NCBI RefSeq assembly: GCF_910596095.1 | Contig: NC_056533.1 | Location: forward strand, 36,368,662-36,432,661 | Direction of reading: 5' to 3' | DNA from: Thunnus maccoyii | Lineage: Eukaryota > Chordata > Actinopteri > Scombriformes > Scombridae | Length of the DNA: 64,000 nt | Shown: piece after piece, positions 22,540 to 34,526 of the stretch | How the letters are laid out: every line of letters starts with the position of its first letter | How positions within the stretch are numbered: the first letter of the stretch is position 1 | Notes under the pieces: model-generated | Seen by the model: the letters and a program-made list of their open reading frames with translations, nothing else | What the model was told of the DNA's origin: nothing | The model's database searches: none | Position numbers and translations under genes: made by a program

Positions 22540-25500
22540 TCTAATAATCTTTCCATTCAAATTGTTTTAGTTTTATTTGTCCAGTTTTTCAGATCTCTTG
22601 TCTCTTACATTTCTGCCTCTACTCAAAAACAATGGAGGAGAACTGAAATTCATTTCTGCTGCTCACAGCTTTGTCAACAGCCACAACAACAACATGTCCT
22701 TTCTGAATCAGCATCTTGGTTATTCTTGATAATTCGCCGATGTCACTATAATATGTCATTATCTGTAAGAACTTTTTTAGTTAGTTCCAACGAACACTGA
22801 CAACACCCACGAAAATAATGCAACATCTGTCCGCGGCCTTTCGTCTGTGGTTATGACTCAGTCAACAAAAGCAGAAGTATGATCAGCGAAAATGTATTGA
22901 ATGTATATAAGTATTCATTGTGTTCACTATGCAGTCTGGCTTGGAGTGTTAAACTAACAAATACATGTAAGAGCATTTTAATGTTGTAGTTTATTGCTGT
23001 GAGGCCAATTTTAGCTACTTTGGGTAGATTAATAGTAACAGCACTGCATCATATTATATAAGTATCATGTTTAACTAATAATAATACACTATATAGCACC
23101 TTTCACACAAAGTGCATAACAAATTTTTAAAAGAAAAGACAATTTAAACAACAGAATATTGAAATATTTTATGCAAAAACTTGTAATTATATGTAGTGGA
23201 ATAGAAGTACAAAGTATAAAATAAAAATACTCAAGTAAAGCAGAAGTACCTCAGACTTGTTAAGTCCAGTACTTCAGTAAATGTAAGAAGAAGTAATGTT
23301 CTATTAAAATCAACTGTAAAATGAACAATACTTAAATTAATGCTATTGACACACACTGTATGTCAGGCTGTGTGTGTAAAATGATGCATAAGACATATTT
23401 CCATTTGATGTGATGGTGCAGCCATAAACACACGAGGTCTTGGGTTTGAATATTTCGCTCACTGTAAACATCATATAGCTTCAATTAAACGCTGGAAGAA
23501 GTCGATACCAGTGATGGAAGAAGTACTGAGATAATTTCTTTACCCTGATATACTGTTAATATTCTGACCCTTCACAGTATCTCCTTATAATTAGTCTCTG
23601 TACCACATCTTTTTTTTTCTATTCATAAATATCTCATCAGTCACTCATAAATGAGTGATTTAGAGGATGGGTTCACAAAACAAAGTCTGTCTTAAAATAA
23701 CAGTCAGGAGCCCAAATGAACATGAAACCTGTTTTTCTTGCTGTAATCATTCCTCCTGTTCATACTGACCATTAGAAGATCCCTTCATAATGCACTTACA
23801 ATGGAAGTGATGGAGGACAAAATCCACAGTCCTCCTTCTGTGCAAAAATGTATTTAAAAGTTAATCTGAAGCTAATATGAAGCTTCGGCGTCCAAATGAG
23901 TCAAATCAAGTAGATATCTTTCAATGTTACAGTCTTTTTAGTGTCAAAGTTCCTCTTTTTGTTACTATACTTACACCGCAGCTCAACAGGGAAACACAAA
24001 GAGGGAATTTGATGCTAAAAAGACTGTAAATGTGGTATATATCCACTTGATATGACTAACTCAGACTGATGAAGCTGAAAATAAAAATGAATTATTGCAC
24101 TAAATGACTGTGTGGACACATTGTGGATTTTGACCTCCATCACTACCATTGAAAGCACATTTGAAGGATCTTTTAATATCCAGTATGAACAGGAGGAACG
24201 ATTACAGCGAGGAAAACCTTTTTCACTGTTCATATAGACACCTGACTGTTGTTTTAAGACACATGGGAAAAAATGCGAATCTATCTTTTACTGAAGCTCT
24301 CAGAGAGTATTCTTTAGGTTTTACAATATTTGTTTATGGAGAAAAAAACATTTGCAATCACACTGATTCAAAGGAAGAATCACAACATTTCAGGTTAAAA
24401 TAATGGTGTTCAGGGTGTTTTTGCTGCTCACAAAGAAACAATAATCTATCACAAGTCCAAAGACTGTAAAATTGTCTGGCTCAGTAGTTTTCTTTTCCTA
24501 TTTTTACTTCTGCATCTGCAAAGGTCGTTCTACGAATATCCTCTACTTGGTAGTAAACAAACAGAATTTCCCTGATTCATAGTTCAGATGAAATTTTTGT
24601 TACATTCTCACACATTTATTCTGCTATCTGTGCAATTTTTTTATTGATTTTTTTCAATCCTGTGACTTTGGGGAAGAGGTTGAAGAGGTATTCAGATCCT
24701 TTATTTCATTAAACACATTAAAAAACAAAATATATTTTGTTGCCAAAAGTTAAACATCCTGCATTCAAAATTCTACTTGAGTAAAAGTACATAAGTATTA
24801 CTAGCAAAATGTACTTAAAGTATCAAAAAATTGTCCCTTTCAGTGTTAAATTATGGAGCCCCAAACGTCCCAAAAGTTGATATTTTTTATTTTATGTGTA
24901 CAAGATAATAATTTGTCTGCACGAGTGTTTATTTTGTTAGATAAAAAAAAAAAAAAACTTTTTGGGGCTTCAGGGGGTGTCATGTTGGTTATTCTGCAGT
25001 ATAATGTACAAACCTTACAGTTCCTATTAGTACGTGGCGATGTAGGTTAGTCTAATCGGGTACAGCTGTGCTTGTTTGCAGGGCCTTTAATCTACAATAA
25101 TGCACCATCTTTTTATAAACTTATTATATCTTTTGTAAGTAAAAGCAATGTAGCAGCTTTAGCGGAGAAATAAATGTGGTTCAGGTTAAAAAGTTGGATA
25201 TTTCCTCTGACTTGTAGAGGTAGAAGTACCAAATAATATCCCAGTAAAGTATAAGTATTTGTAAATGTTTTGGAGTGCCGCAGGGAATCATACTGAGTCA
25301 ACTATTATTTTGTATATGAAAGACCTCTGCTCTGTATATAAATACTCTTCTTGTGTGCTTTAAGCCGACAACAAATTAATCTTCTTCTTCTCTTCCCCAA
25401 ATGGTGGTGTGATTTACTCCAAACAGAATTTTATTTTTCTATTTAACCAACTACCACCGAATTATCGGTCCCTGTGACACTGTCAGACTCAGAGTTTTTG

Positions 25501-25985
25501 AAAAAAAAGGATCAAAATCAATGCTTGGTCTGGTAACCCCACTTCTGTCTAACTCCACACTCCCAGATTTTTTTAAATTTTCAAACTTGTAGTCTTCAGC
25601 TCCAACCGACACTGACTCAATTTATCAGATTTCACCACAATCTGTATATAAAGATGAACGTGGCGAGGTGTGACGTCATCCCGTTGGCACTGGAGCCAGT
25701 TTGAAGCCCAGAGTTGCATCTTTTCCGTTTGGAGCCAGGAGTGCGGGGTGTTGCCTTTCACGCTCTGGTAACACGCCCCGCTACCCCAGACCCAAGCTAA
25801 TGCTAGCTTACTGGGAACACCGAATGCTGCACACTTGGGCTAACATTAGCTACTTTAGCTAAATTGTACTAACAGGGCAGGTATCATAATCAAGTAACAT
25901 TAAACTCAGTGACATATTGTGACAACAATCCGACTCAGTGTGAGTCTTGGAGCCGGGGAGAGCAGCAGGTGAGCCAACTGTCAAT
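22540..25985. other. Intergenic, mostly repeats
   Basis: Outside the foldback MITE I see only fragments of 'ctcaagtaaag..agtacc'-type repeat (about 23200-23300, 24690-24840 and 25205-25280), microsatellite-like AT tracts and an A14 run near 24943. A LINE-like 3' end ('actatatagcacctttcacacaaagtgc', about 23085) is present. No gene is supported. Confidence 0.5.
23675..24280. mobile_element. Foldback (long-inverted-repeat) MITE, about 600 bp
   Basis: The left arm (about 23677-23835: 'gtctgtcttaaaataacagtcagg', 'gctgtaatcattcctcctgttcatactg', 'gtgatggaggacaaaatccac') is matched in reverse complement by about 24118-24275. Inner segments pair as well ('agtctttttagtgtcaaagttcc' with 'ggaatttgatgctaaaaagact'). 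The whole element is therefore a palindrome centred near 23975. No transposase is encoded. A single-arm relic lies at 13430-13530. Confidence 0.75.
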
Positions 25986-28260
25986 CACAGCTGTCAATCA
26001 ATGCCGGAGGCAAACAGAAAAGTCTTCAGCTGCGATTTAAAAGAACTGAGAGTTGCAGCAGACATACAGTTTTCTGGGAGTTTGTTCCAGATATGTGGAG
26101 CATAAAAACTGAACGCTGCTTCTCCATGTTTAGTTTTGACTCTGGGGACAGAAAGCAGACCTGATCCAGACCACCTGAGAGGTCTGGATGGTTCATAATG
26201 TAGCAGCAGATCAGAGATGTATTTTGGCCCTAAACCATTCAGTGATTTATAAACCAACAGCAGTATCTTAAAGTCAATTCTTTGACAGACAGGAAGCCAG
26301 CGTAAAGATCTGAGAACTGGAGTGATATGATCCACTTTCTTGGTCTTAGTGAGGACTCGAGCAGCAGCGTCTGATTGTTTAGGGAGTCCTGTGAAGACAG
26401 CGTTACAGTAGTCAAGTCTACTGAAGATAAATGCAGGACAAGTTTTTACAAATCCTGCTGAGACATAAATCCTTTAATTCTTGATATATTCTTCAGGTGA
26501 TAGCAGGCTGACTTTGTAATTGTCTTAATTTGGCTGTTGAAATTCAGGTCTGAGTCCATGACTACACCAAGATCTCTGGCTTGGTTTGTGGTTTTTAACA
26601 TTATTGATTGAAGCTTTTAAACACTCTTCCTTAGCTCCAAATACAATTACTTCAGTTTTGTCTTTGTTTAACTGAAGAAAATTCTGGCACATCCAATCAT
26701 TGATTTGTTCAATGCACTTACTCAGTGCTTGTATTGGACCACAGTCTCATGGTGATACGGTAATTTGTGTGTCATCCGCATAACTGAGGTAGCATATTTT
26801 GTTGTTTTCCATAATCTGAGCCAGTGGGAGCATGTAGATGTTGAACAGAAGAAGCCTCAGAATGGAGCTTTGGGGAACTCCGCATGTCATTTTTGTCCAC
26901 TGTGATGTGTAATCACCCATAGACACAAAGTAGCTCCTGTCCTTTAAGTAGGATTCAAACCAGTTTAGCACTGTGCCAGAAAGTCCCAACCAGTTTTCCA
27001 GTCTGTGATCAACTGTGTCAAATGCCACACTGAGATCTAGTAATGCTAATACTGTAATCCTGCCACTGTCAGTGTTTAAGTGTATGTCATCGAAGACTTT
27101 AACAAGAGCAGTTTCAGTGCTGTGGTGTGGTCGAAATCCTGACTGGAAAGCATCAAAACAATTGTTTAGTGCCAAAAAGTTGTTCAGCTGTTGAAAAACA
27201 GCTTTTTCAATGATCTTGCTTAAAAACGGGAGGCTTAATATGGGCCTATAGTTGCTCATTAGTGAAGTGTCTAGAGTGTTCTTTTTTAAGAGTGGCTTGT
27301 TGACGGCAGTTTTCAGGGCCTGTGGGAAGACACCTGAGAGAAGAGATGCGTTGACAATCTGTAGAATATCTGAGGCCATGCAGTTTGAAACAGTTTTGAA
27401 AAAGCCTGTAGGCAGAATATCAAGGCAGCAAGAGGAAGATTTCAGATGTTGTATAATGTCCTCCAGGTTTTTATGGTTGATCGGATGGAATTGTGTCATA
27501 CTACTCAAATTGATTTTAAGTGGACACAGGTACAACGCATATCCTGCACCTGATATGGAGGCACTGACTGCTTGTCTAATTTTCTGAATTTTGTCGGTGA
27601 AGAATGAGGCAGATTCATCGCAGGCCTTGGTGGATAGAAGTTCAGGGGCTACTGACACAGGAGGGTTTGTTAGCCTGTCGACGGTAGCAAATAAGGCACG
27701 TGCATTATTATTATTATTATTATTGGCAATGATGTCAGAGAAGAAGGACCGCCTTGCATTTTTCAGTTCCAAATTATAAATGTGATGTCTCTCTTTATAG
27801 ATGTCATAATGAACCTGGAGATTTGTTTTTCACCACCTGCGTTCAGCTTTTCGACACTCTCTTTTTTCCATTCTGACCAGCGAGGCATTTCTCCACGGAG
27901 ATCTTTTCTTACCAGAGACAGCCTTCACCTTAGTAGGTGCAATGGCATCAATAACATTTGTAATTTTACAACTGAAAGCATCTACAAGCTCATTGACCAA
28001 GACCCAAGAGAGGGCAGGTATAACAACGAAGGCCTGAATAAATATTTCACCGGTGTTTTCAGTGATATACCGTGTTGTGATTACCTCTGTTTGAACATTT
28101 GTGTGCATGGAGATAGCACTCTCAAAGAAAACACAGGAAAGATCAGAGAGAGCAACATCAGTCACCACAACCATAGAAATGTTCAGACCCTTAGAGATAA
28201 TGAATTAAGCAGAAATTTGCAGAGCAGCAAGGCTCACTTGTAGTTTGAGTGTGTTTTTAA
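25986..28260 (-). mobile_element. Decayed LINE (L2-like) with reverse transcriptase
   Basis: On the minus strand, 28174-27830 holds the linker upstream of the reverse transcriptase (GKKRSPWRN, then ECRKAERRW). A 341-codon frame, 27772-26747, holds the polymerase domain, with SNYRPI, FQSGFRPHHSTETAL, the DLSVAFDTVDH region, GVPQSSI and the catalytic YADD near its end. A separate frame, 26335-25994, holds the C-terminal tail (LRWLPVCQRIDFKILLLVYK). Frameshifts separate the pieces, the usual glycine after GVPQ is serine, and the endonuclease is missing or unrecognisable. The element is 5'-truncated and dead. Placement in the L2/CR1 group is from motif memory. An (ATT)n microsatellite (27703-27723) expands inside the coding part as an Asn run. 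Confidence 0.8.
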
Positions 28261-29640
28261 TCTGTAAATAATGTGTCCCAAAGAGTATCATGTAGTATTT
28301 CTTGCTCCTATTAAAATACAGTTATGTTTTTTACAGTAGAGAACCAACTTGCCTGACTTCTAGTTTTTTATTCTGGTAACTGTCGGTGTTTAATCGTGTA
28401 TAATTTCACACTTTCATTTTCTTTTGCTACTGTACTGAAGTTCACAGAAATAAACAAATTAACTTCTCACTATTTCCTCGTATAATTATATTGTGTCATA
28501 ACTAGAATAATGAAGTAAAAATCTATTCGCTTTTTTTCTGTGTAGAAAACTTTTGGTTCTCAGAAAGAGTTGAGGAAGTGAAAATTACAGTGTCGACCAT
28601 GCAGTCGTTTCACATCATTATATTATATTATATATATTATATAAATGTTACAACAGCCACTACTTCTTATACTGCAAATATTAGTAATACTGCTAATGTT
28701 CACATTGTACTACTAATGCTTTAGCTACTATTACTACTAGTACTACTAGTATTTAATTGGGATATTTTTCACAATCATCTCTAGGGAAATGATTTGAAAT
28801 CCTTATTTTATTTGAACAATTTGTCGTTCATTTTCCAGAACAGGTCACTTTGTGATATTCAGGAGATTAGGAGTAATATATGTATATGTATATATATATG
28901 GTATAAACAAAAATAATGAACTTATTCTCTCATAAAGAATAGCTATAGTGTAGAACCTTATGTGAAGTATAATTTAAACAAAAGACAAAGATCCCTATGT
29001 GCACATTCAGTAACTTTACCATCGGCCTTGGAGACCGGCAGGTTTAATGTCTCTTGAGAGGAGAACAAACTGTTTGTTGAGTGTGTTCGCTGAAACTGAG
29101 AATGAGGTTCATTTTTTGTTTTACTGTCTTGTCTATGAGGATGTAAAGGATGTAATTTTTAGTAAAAATGTCCTCCATTGATGTTGATTTCTTTGGGCTG
29201 GATGATAATGAAAAACTTGCTTCAGGAAGTGCACCTTTTTTGTAGCAGTTTTTATTTGCCAAGTTTGGGAGAGAAAGCAGAATATTTTGTTAAACACCGA
29301 ACTGTAAAATAATCTGTAATTTTGTGATGAAATGTTTGACCACTACATCTGTACTGTTGGTGTCTTGTAAACTCACGAGGGTTCAACACTTTGTGTATAT
29401 GACACAAAACCACTATTACTGCTTATACTGCTAATATTAGAGGACTGCTAATAATATAGAGGAACTGCTATTATTCTTCCTGCTATTTGCTATTATTACT
29501 GCTATTGAAAGTCTCAACCTACAGCTACTACCACTAAAAGCAATAATTATACCACTGCAATTTCTACTACTACTACTTCAGTCAACTAAATCAATGAAAC
29601 AAAAAGCACTGCTCATTAAAAAAAAGGAGTATGCATTCCA
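28260..29640. other. AT-rich intergenic stretch, nothing recognised
   Basis: AT dinucleotide and (TATAT)n tracts occur near 28615-28645 and 28880-28900. Imperfect 'actactactac' and 'actgctaat' repeats occur at 28655-28750 and 29410-29580. No coding exon or RNA gene was recognised. Confidence 0.45.
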
Positions 29641-29649
29641 ATTAAACTG

Positions 29650-30177
29650 GTTTTGAGTCTAGTCCCACATCAAGTCCCCCTGCACTCAAAAATGTGTTTT
29701 ATGTATTGTTCCCTCACTTGGATGTTGTTTTTAGTGTCACTGCAGAATGATGTATGTGCAAAGTTTTCAAAGTCATCTTCTGAAGGAAGAAAGTTTGGTC
29801 CAGTGTGCAACTTACGAGCGATTCTTCTCCATAATGCAACACCACGAGGGAGGTGTCTGATCTTCCCAAATGTATTCTGCAGTATGACAACGAGCCCAAA
29901 CATCCAGCCAGAGTCATAAAGAAATATCTTCAGCAACAAGAAGAACAAGGAGTCCTGCAACAGATGGTCTCTGATCTCAACATCATGGAGTCAGACAGGA
30001 ACAACCGACCTGCCGAGTACCTGAAACACTGTGTGCAGGTGAACTGAGGAGAACTGCTGCTGATTTAAAGACAAAGCTGCTCACATTTAGGTTTCTTCTG
30101 TTTACTGAATTTTGTATCAAGTTGATGAATGATAAATGAAATTGATAAAGTGCTTAAATCTTTTACACAGTACTGTA
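29650..30177 (+). pseudogene. Tc1/mariner-type transposase remnant
   Basis: Positions 29853-30047 encode LQYDNEPKHPARVIKKYLQ followed by VSDLNIMES. These are the degraded counterparts of the DN(D)PKH and SPDLNPIE catalytic blocks of fish Tc1-family transposases. At 30150-30177 the sequence 'cttttacacagtactgtatat' is, in reverse complement, close to the family's inverted terminal 'cagtactgtgtaaaag'. The left half and left terminus are unrecognisable and there are frame breaks, so the element is inactive. Confidence 0.6.
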
Positions 30178-30269
30178 TATATCTCTAGATTTCGAGGGAC
30201 TAAATGTGCTTTTAAGAATTTCAGACTTCTTTTAAATGCAGAAAAGAACAAGGTAAACTATTCCTTCAC

Positions 30270-30545
30270 TCGTCCTTACACCCGCCCTGCATTCGTCCTC
30301 GTTGGCCTTATCTCAGTGTCTTCCCAGCCTGCCCCGGTGTCTTGTCAACTGTTCCTTGTTGTCTAATTAGGTAAGTTTGTACTTAAGGTCTGGTTTTCAG
30401 TTGAGTCTTGTTGGATCATTGGTTATGTTTTGATACAGTCAGCCAGCTTTGTGTTTTTTGCCTGCGACTCTTCAATAAAGAAGTCTCCTCAGAATTGCTT
30501 GACCTGCTGTCCTGCATTTGGGTCCATTTCCTGCTATTCTACATT
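30270..30545 (+). mobile_element. LTR-like remnant
   Basis: CT-rich sequence is followed by 'cttcaataaagaagtctcctc' (AATAAA) and 'cctgcatttgggtcca', the same ending style as 13180-13235. No internal region is adjacent. Called by resemblance only. Confidence 0.3.
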
Positions 30546-30714
30546 AGGGATGTGCAGAGAGCCCAGTATTTGTATTTGTATCTGTTTTTGTTGAGGCAGC
30601 AAAATTACTTGTATTTGAATAAAAGTGGAAAGAGGCTTAAAAATCCTGTTTTTGTACTTATTACGCTTTTAATTTTAGAAAATTAAAGTGTTACAATAAG
30701 TGTTGATGAACAAA

Positions 30715-30800
30715 CTACCTACGAAGGAGGTCCCCACACCAGGTCTCGAACTGGAGTCTCCCAGATCATAGACGACTGCGCTGACTATTGAACTAAAACT
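30715..30800 (-). repeat. Possible tRNA-derived SINE fragment
   Basis: On the minus strand 'ccagttcgagacctgg' resembles a Pol III B box (GGTTCGANNCC), with a plausible anticodon-stem-like stretch before it. There is no intact A box and no full cloverleaf, so it is not called as a tRNA gene. Confidence 0.25.
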
Positions 30801-30959
30801 TTACTCATTGCCTCTTTGCAGACAGACCTCTACCTATTTATACACCCATAACACAGAGACAGCACACTGTGTAACATGTAGAAGAACTTCAAAGGTGATT
30901 CTTGCTTTGCACTTTTCATTTATTCCCTTTTTTTACAACCCAACTTTGTGGAAAGGAGA

Positions 30960-31170
30960 ATGGGAACAACAGGTTATGGAGAGTCTCTTGGGACCCCTGA
31001 TAGATGTAACAGGACTGCCCAGCTTCTATATAAGCTGGAGGCAGTCAGTCATTTGCCCTCTCTCCTCTGGCTTCCATGTTGGTTTTTGGTTGTGTTTAGT
31101 TTCATTTATCTTTTAGTTATATACAATAAATCCATTTTAGTTACAACTCATGTGTGGTCTCCCCTCCTTT
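30960..31170 (+). mobile_element. LTR-like remnant upstream of the chemokine array
   Basis: 'cttctatataagctggagg' (TATA-like) is followed about 90 bases later by 'tacaataaatccat' (AATAAA) and 'gtggtctcccctcc'. TATA plus poly(A) signal within 200 bases is the layout of a short LTR. It lies about 300 bases from the true copy-1 promoter and could have contributed regulatory sequence. Confidence 0.3.
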
Positions 31171-31416
31171 GTCTATCTATGGCTATCTATAAAGCTCCAC
31201 TGCTAAAGCTTCCAAACTACCTCACATCTCTTCTCTCATTTAAATCTTATAACTACATTATCCAATAACAACCTAACACTCATTTTGGCAGAACTGGTTT
31301 CATGTACTCTGCACCTTTTGAAATGGAATAAACTGCACATATGACATTATCACGTTCATGTTTTCTCTGTATTGCAGAATATAGCACTTAACAGAGAATA
31401 GAGAAGAGGAAGGACA

Positions 31417-31482
31417 GGGGGAAACCACCGGGTGCTTTCTTAGAATATAATTAAGCAATGGAGAGATCATTAGTATATAAAG
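31417..31482 (+). promoter_or_regulatory. Promoter of chemokine copy 1
   Basis: A strong TATATAAAG box at 31474-31482 lies 92 bases before the start codon. About 55 bases further upstream GGGGGAAACC (31417-31426) resembles a kappa-B half-site, fitting for an inflammatory chemokine but not a perfect match. Copies 2 and 3 have no equivalent sequence. Confidence 0.5.
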
Positions 31483-31573
31483 GGAATCCAGAGCAGGTCT
31501 CCAGCATCAGATCACCCCTGAAGATCGAAGGCTTTCATCCAAACAGCAGCACATCTGTCTCTGTTGAGGAACC

Positions 31574-33166
31574 ATGAAGACTCTGGCGGCTTTCATCCTT
31601 CTGACTCTGATCTGCTTCGTACATCACAGCTCTGCAGGTCAGTGACTCTGCTTGATTTCTCTGAGATGCCACTAAAACTGCATTTAACAGACTAAGTGTT
31701 ATGTTATGTTAAGTATTAAGTGTGTGTGTGTGTTCACAGCCAACGGTGCAGTGTTCGCGACTTCAGACGGATACTGTATGGGCCACACTCAGATGAAAAT
31801 TCCTAAGCAGAAGGTGAAACATGTGATGGAGAACCCAAGTCACTGCACAACCAAAGCGATTATGTAAGTATACAGGTTTTGTTTTTGGATCACATTAGAT
31901 TGTACCGATATTAATCATCTACCACATATTACATGTACTTTTAATGCAATGATTTTGCATCAAAAGAAAATCAGAGAAACCTGCAATTTTTTCTTCCTGC
32001 CAGTAAGTAAAAATAAGGTAGAAATACTTCTTTAAAAGTAAAAGCTTTAAGTAAAAATAGTAGCACACAGAGTATTAATATATATAGTATTAGCAGCAAA
32101 ATGTCCTTAAAAGTATCCTGTGTGTGTTTTTTATGATTTCAATGAACTGACAATTGAGGAAAATATTCAGTTCAGTGTATTTAGTGAGAAGTGCTGAATG
32201 TAAAGAAATCTGAAATCTCTACAATGAAATATAAAAGTTAAAAAAGAAGTACTTAAAAAAGGAATATATTCCTTTTAAAATCAAACTACTTTGTATTGAG
32301 GGGTTATTTCATCTATAACAATGTCTCATATTTTATGAGGTTTCATATGTTTTTATATGTAAATCTATGTATCTGTGCAGGTAAAGACGTCAGATAAATG
32401 ACTTAAAAGTAAAATATTTCTTTTTAAAATGTAGTGAAATATAAAGTTTCTGAAGATGGAAATGCTGAGTAAAAGTACTTAAAGTACCATAAAAACTTAA
32501 TTTCTTGAGTATTTCTCTATAACAATAACTATTTATGACTAAATAATCAACAAAACACAAATACAGAAATGTTAGATGCCAATCAGCAAATGACCAGTTA
32601 ACAAATTGATGTTTAGTAGGTTGCAGAGTCTCCACAAGGGAGCGCTGTTCAGTCGTTATATGTGAAGACCTTCAGGTCTAAAACAGGAGGATTTGATTAT
32701 TTCTATTTTCTGCTACTTTATATTTCTATTTCAATTCATTTCTGAAGTAAATATTTGACATTTTACTCCACTACATTTGTTTGACAGCAGTAGTGCAGAT
32801 TCAGATTTTACATACAAAACATTCAGTGGTGGAAAGTAACTAAGTACATTTACTCAAGTACTGCATTTAAGTACAATTTTGAGGTACTTGTACTTGTACA
32901 AAGGTTAGTGTAAGTCTCCAGGAAATGAATGTAAGTCTATGTAATGTCCACAAAAGTGACCTAAGTCAACGTATGCTTGTGCCTCTAACAACATACAATA
33001 TGTTTTGTGTGTTTCTTACAGAGTCACGTCTGTGTGTGATAGGCAGTATTGTATTGATCCAAATTTCCGATGGGCAAAGAGGCTGTTGGCAGAATTTGAG
33101 AAGGTCCCTGATAAGACGTCTCCACCTGCTCCTTTCAATAGCTCCAAGTGTGAAAAGGAAATATAG
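31574..33166 (+). CDS. CC-chemokine-like gene, copy 1 (110 aa, first Cys lost)
   Basis: This is a secreted small cytokine, presumably a ligand for a G-protein-coupled receptor on leukocytes. Exons: 31574-31637, 31740-31863 and 33022-33166, with the three-exon layout of CC chemokines. The signal peptide is about residues 1-21 (MKTLAAFILLTLICFVHHSSA). The mature chain has GYC where copies 2 and 3 have GCC, then SHC, SVC, QYC and a final SKC, with the helix motif RWAKRLL. The CC pair has become Tyr-Cys by a TGC-to-TAC change, and the NHT glycosylation sequon beside it has become GHT. The frame and all splice sites are otherwise intact. It has a TATA promoter and AATAAA at 33741-33746. It may be a functional variant, a decoy or an early pseudogene. 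Intron 2 carries a MITE end fragment at about 32826-32905. Confidence 0.85.
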
Positions 33167-34177
33167 TGATGTGGTGCGAGAATGCTGTTCCTTTGTGTAC
33201 TGCAATGACGTGTAAATGATCTATTTTAGTGGTTGTTGTAATTGATAATCAATGATAATTACACAGAAAAGTATCTTTGCAGGTTAAAGCTGCCTTTAAC
33301 TGACATCGTCACCTTTGAAAGTTTCATGTTTAATGACTTTGATTAAAATACAGCTTGAAATACTTTCTAGAATATTAAACACACCAGCCAAAGTTTTGTC
33401 TAAGATTAGAAAATAACAAGTGGTACTACGGTTTATTACTGACTTTTTTAAATGTATGTTTATTAATACTACACGAGCTAATGTCTCTTTCTGTGTAAAA
33501 GCTGTATGTTTGTATTATGTACTTAGTTTTTAGCTTTTTAAGTGCAATATATATCCAACGAGGTAAAGGCTGTTTAACATATCTACAATAATTTAATGTA
33601 CTTATACTATTTAAAAGGAGAAAAAAGACTGTTACTCCTTCTATATGAATGCAAATCCTTTCATGAAAATATGTGTGCAAATTTTTGAAATTTCCATAAT
33701 TATGTAAATGTTGATGTGAACTTCTGTGTTGATTTCCAAGAATAAAACCTGTTGAGACAGAAATACAAAGGTTACTGAGTATGAATTTATGTAGTATTAG
33801 AAAAAATTCATTTGAAATCTGAAGCTAAAGTATCATCATTACTGTAATAATAATGATAACAAATGTAAGTCCCAATATTCAGCATTTATAAGCAGTATAT
33901 AAATGGTTTATAACACTATAATGTAGATGTAAGCAGATATAAAACAGTTGAAATAATATAAAATATGTCTTCATAGGAAAAGTTATAATTGTTGACAAAC
34001 ACTGTACATTAATAAACACTTAGATATGTTCTTATGTCTGTTTCTAACTACATTATAGTGTGTTACAAACAATTATTAAATATTTGCATACTACTTATGA
34101 ATAACAGTGTTACCATTAACATAAAACTGTAAAAAAAAATCCAACAAGTCCTCCAAAGTAAACGACCAAATCTGTCG

Positions 34178-34526
34178 TTTGACCATGTGACTCCAGAAAG
34201 TCGAGTCGGAAGTCATCCCCTAACCTCAACACCGTGGTTATTACTGCTGACATGACGACGAATGTGGCCCAACTTTAAGGAAGTAGTAACTTTAATTTAC
34301 ACCGCACGTTCCTCTAATCTTAACAAAGTGATCATTATAACCCAAACCATGACCTTTAACCCTAACCAGACCTTGACCACAATGTTGTCACATCATAAAA
34401 CATCATTATTGTTTAACAGTGATGTGTAACAGTTTTGGGAAACATAGGAAAATGATGTTGTTCTGCTGATTAAGGTGCCAGATTAGAAAACGCTCCTATG
34501 TGTCGTTCTGGAGTCACATGGTCAAA
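34178..34526. mobile_element. MITE with 21-bp inverted termini (unit 1)
   Basis: TTTGACCATGTGACTCCAGA near 34178 is inverted at 34507-34526 ('tctggagtcacatggtcaaa'). The interior shows 'ctaaccctaaccagacc'. The same element is at about 39717-40070 in unit 2, so it predates the duplication. In unit 3 it is removed by a deletion. Confidence 0.6.

Noticed and set aside
27252-28243. Plus-strand frames of 111 and 153 codons
   Set aside because: They are antisense to the minus-strand LINE whose protein motifs (including YADD) are clear.
30715-30800. tRNA gene
   Set aside because: A B-box-like motif is present on the minus strand, but no A box and no cloverleaf could be folded by eye; kept only as a possible SINE fragment.
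32390-33215. Small minus- and plus-strand frames repeated in all chemokine units (for example the 79-81 codon minus frames)
   Set aside because: They lie in intron 2 or opposite chemokine exon 3, and repeat only because the units are duplicated. The longer plus frame reads through the exon in the wrong phase.
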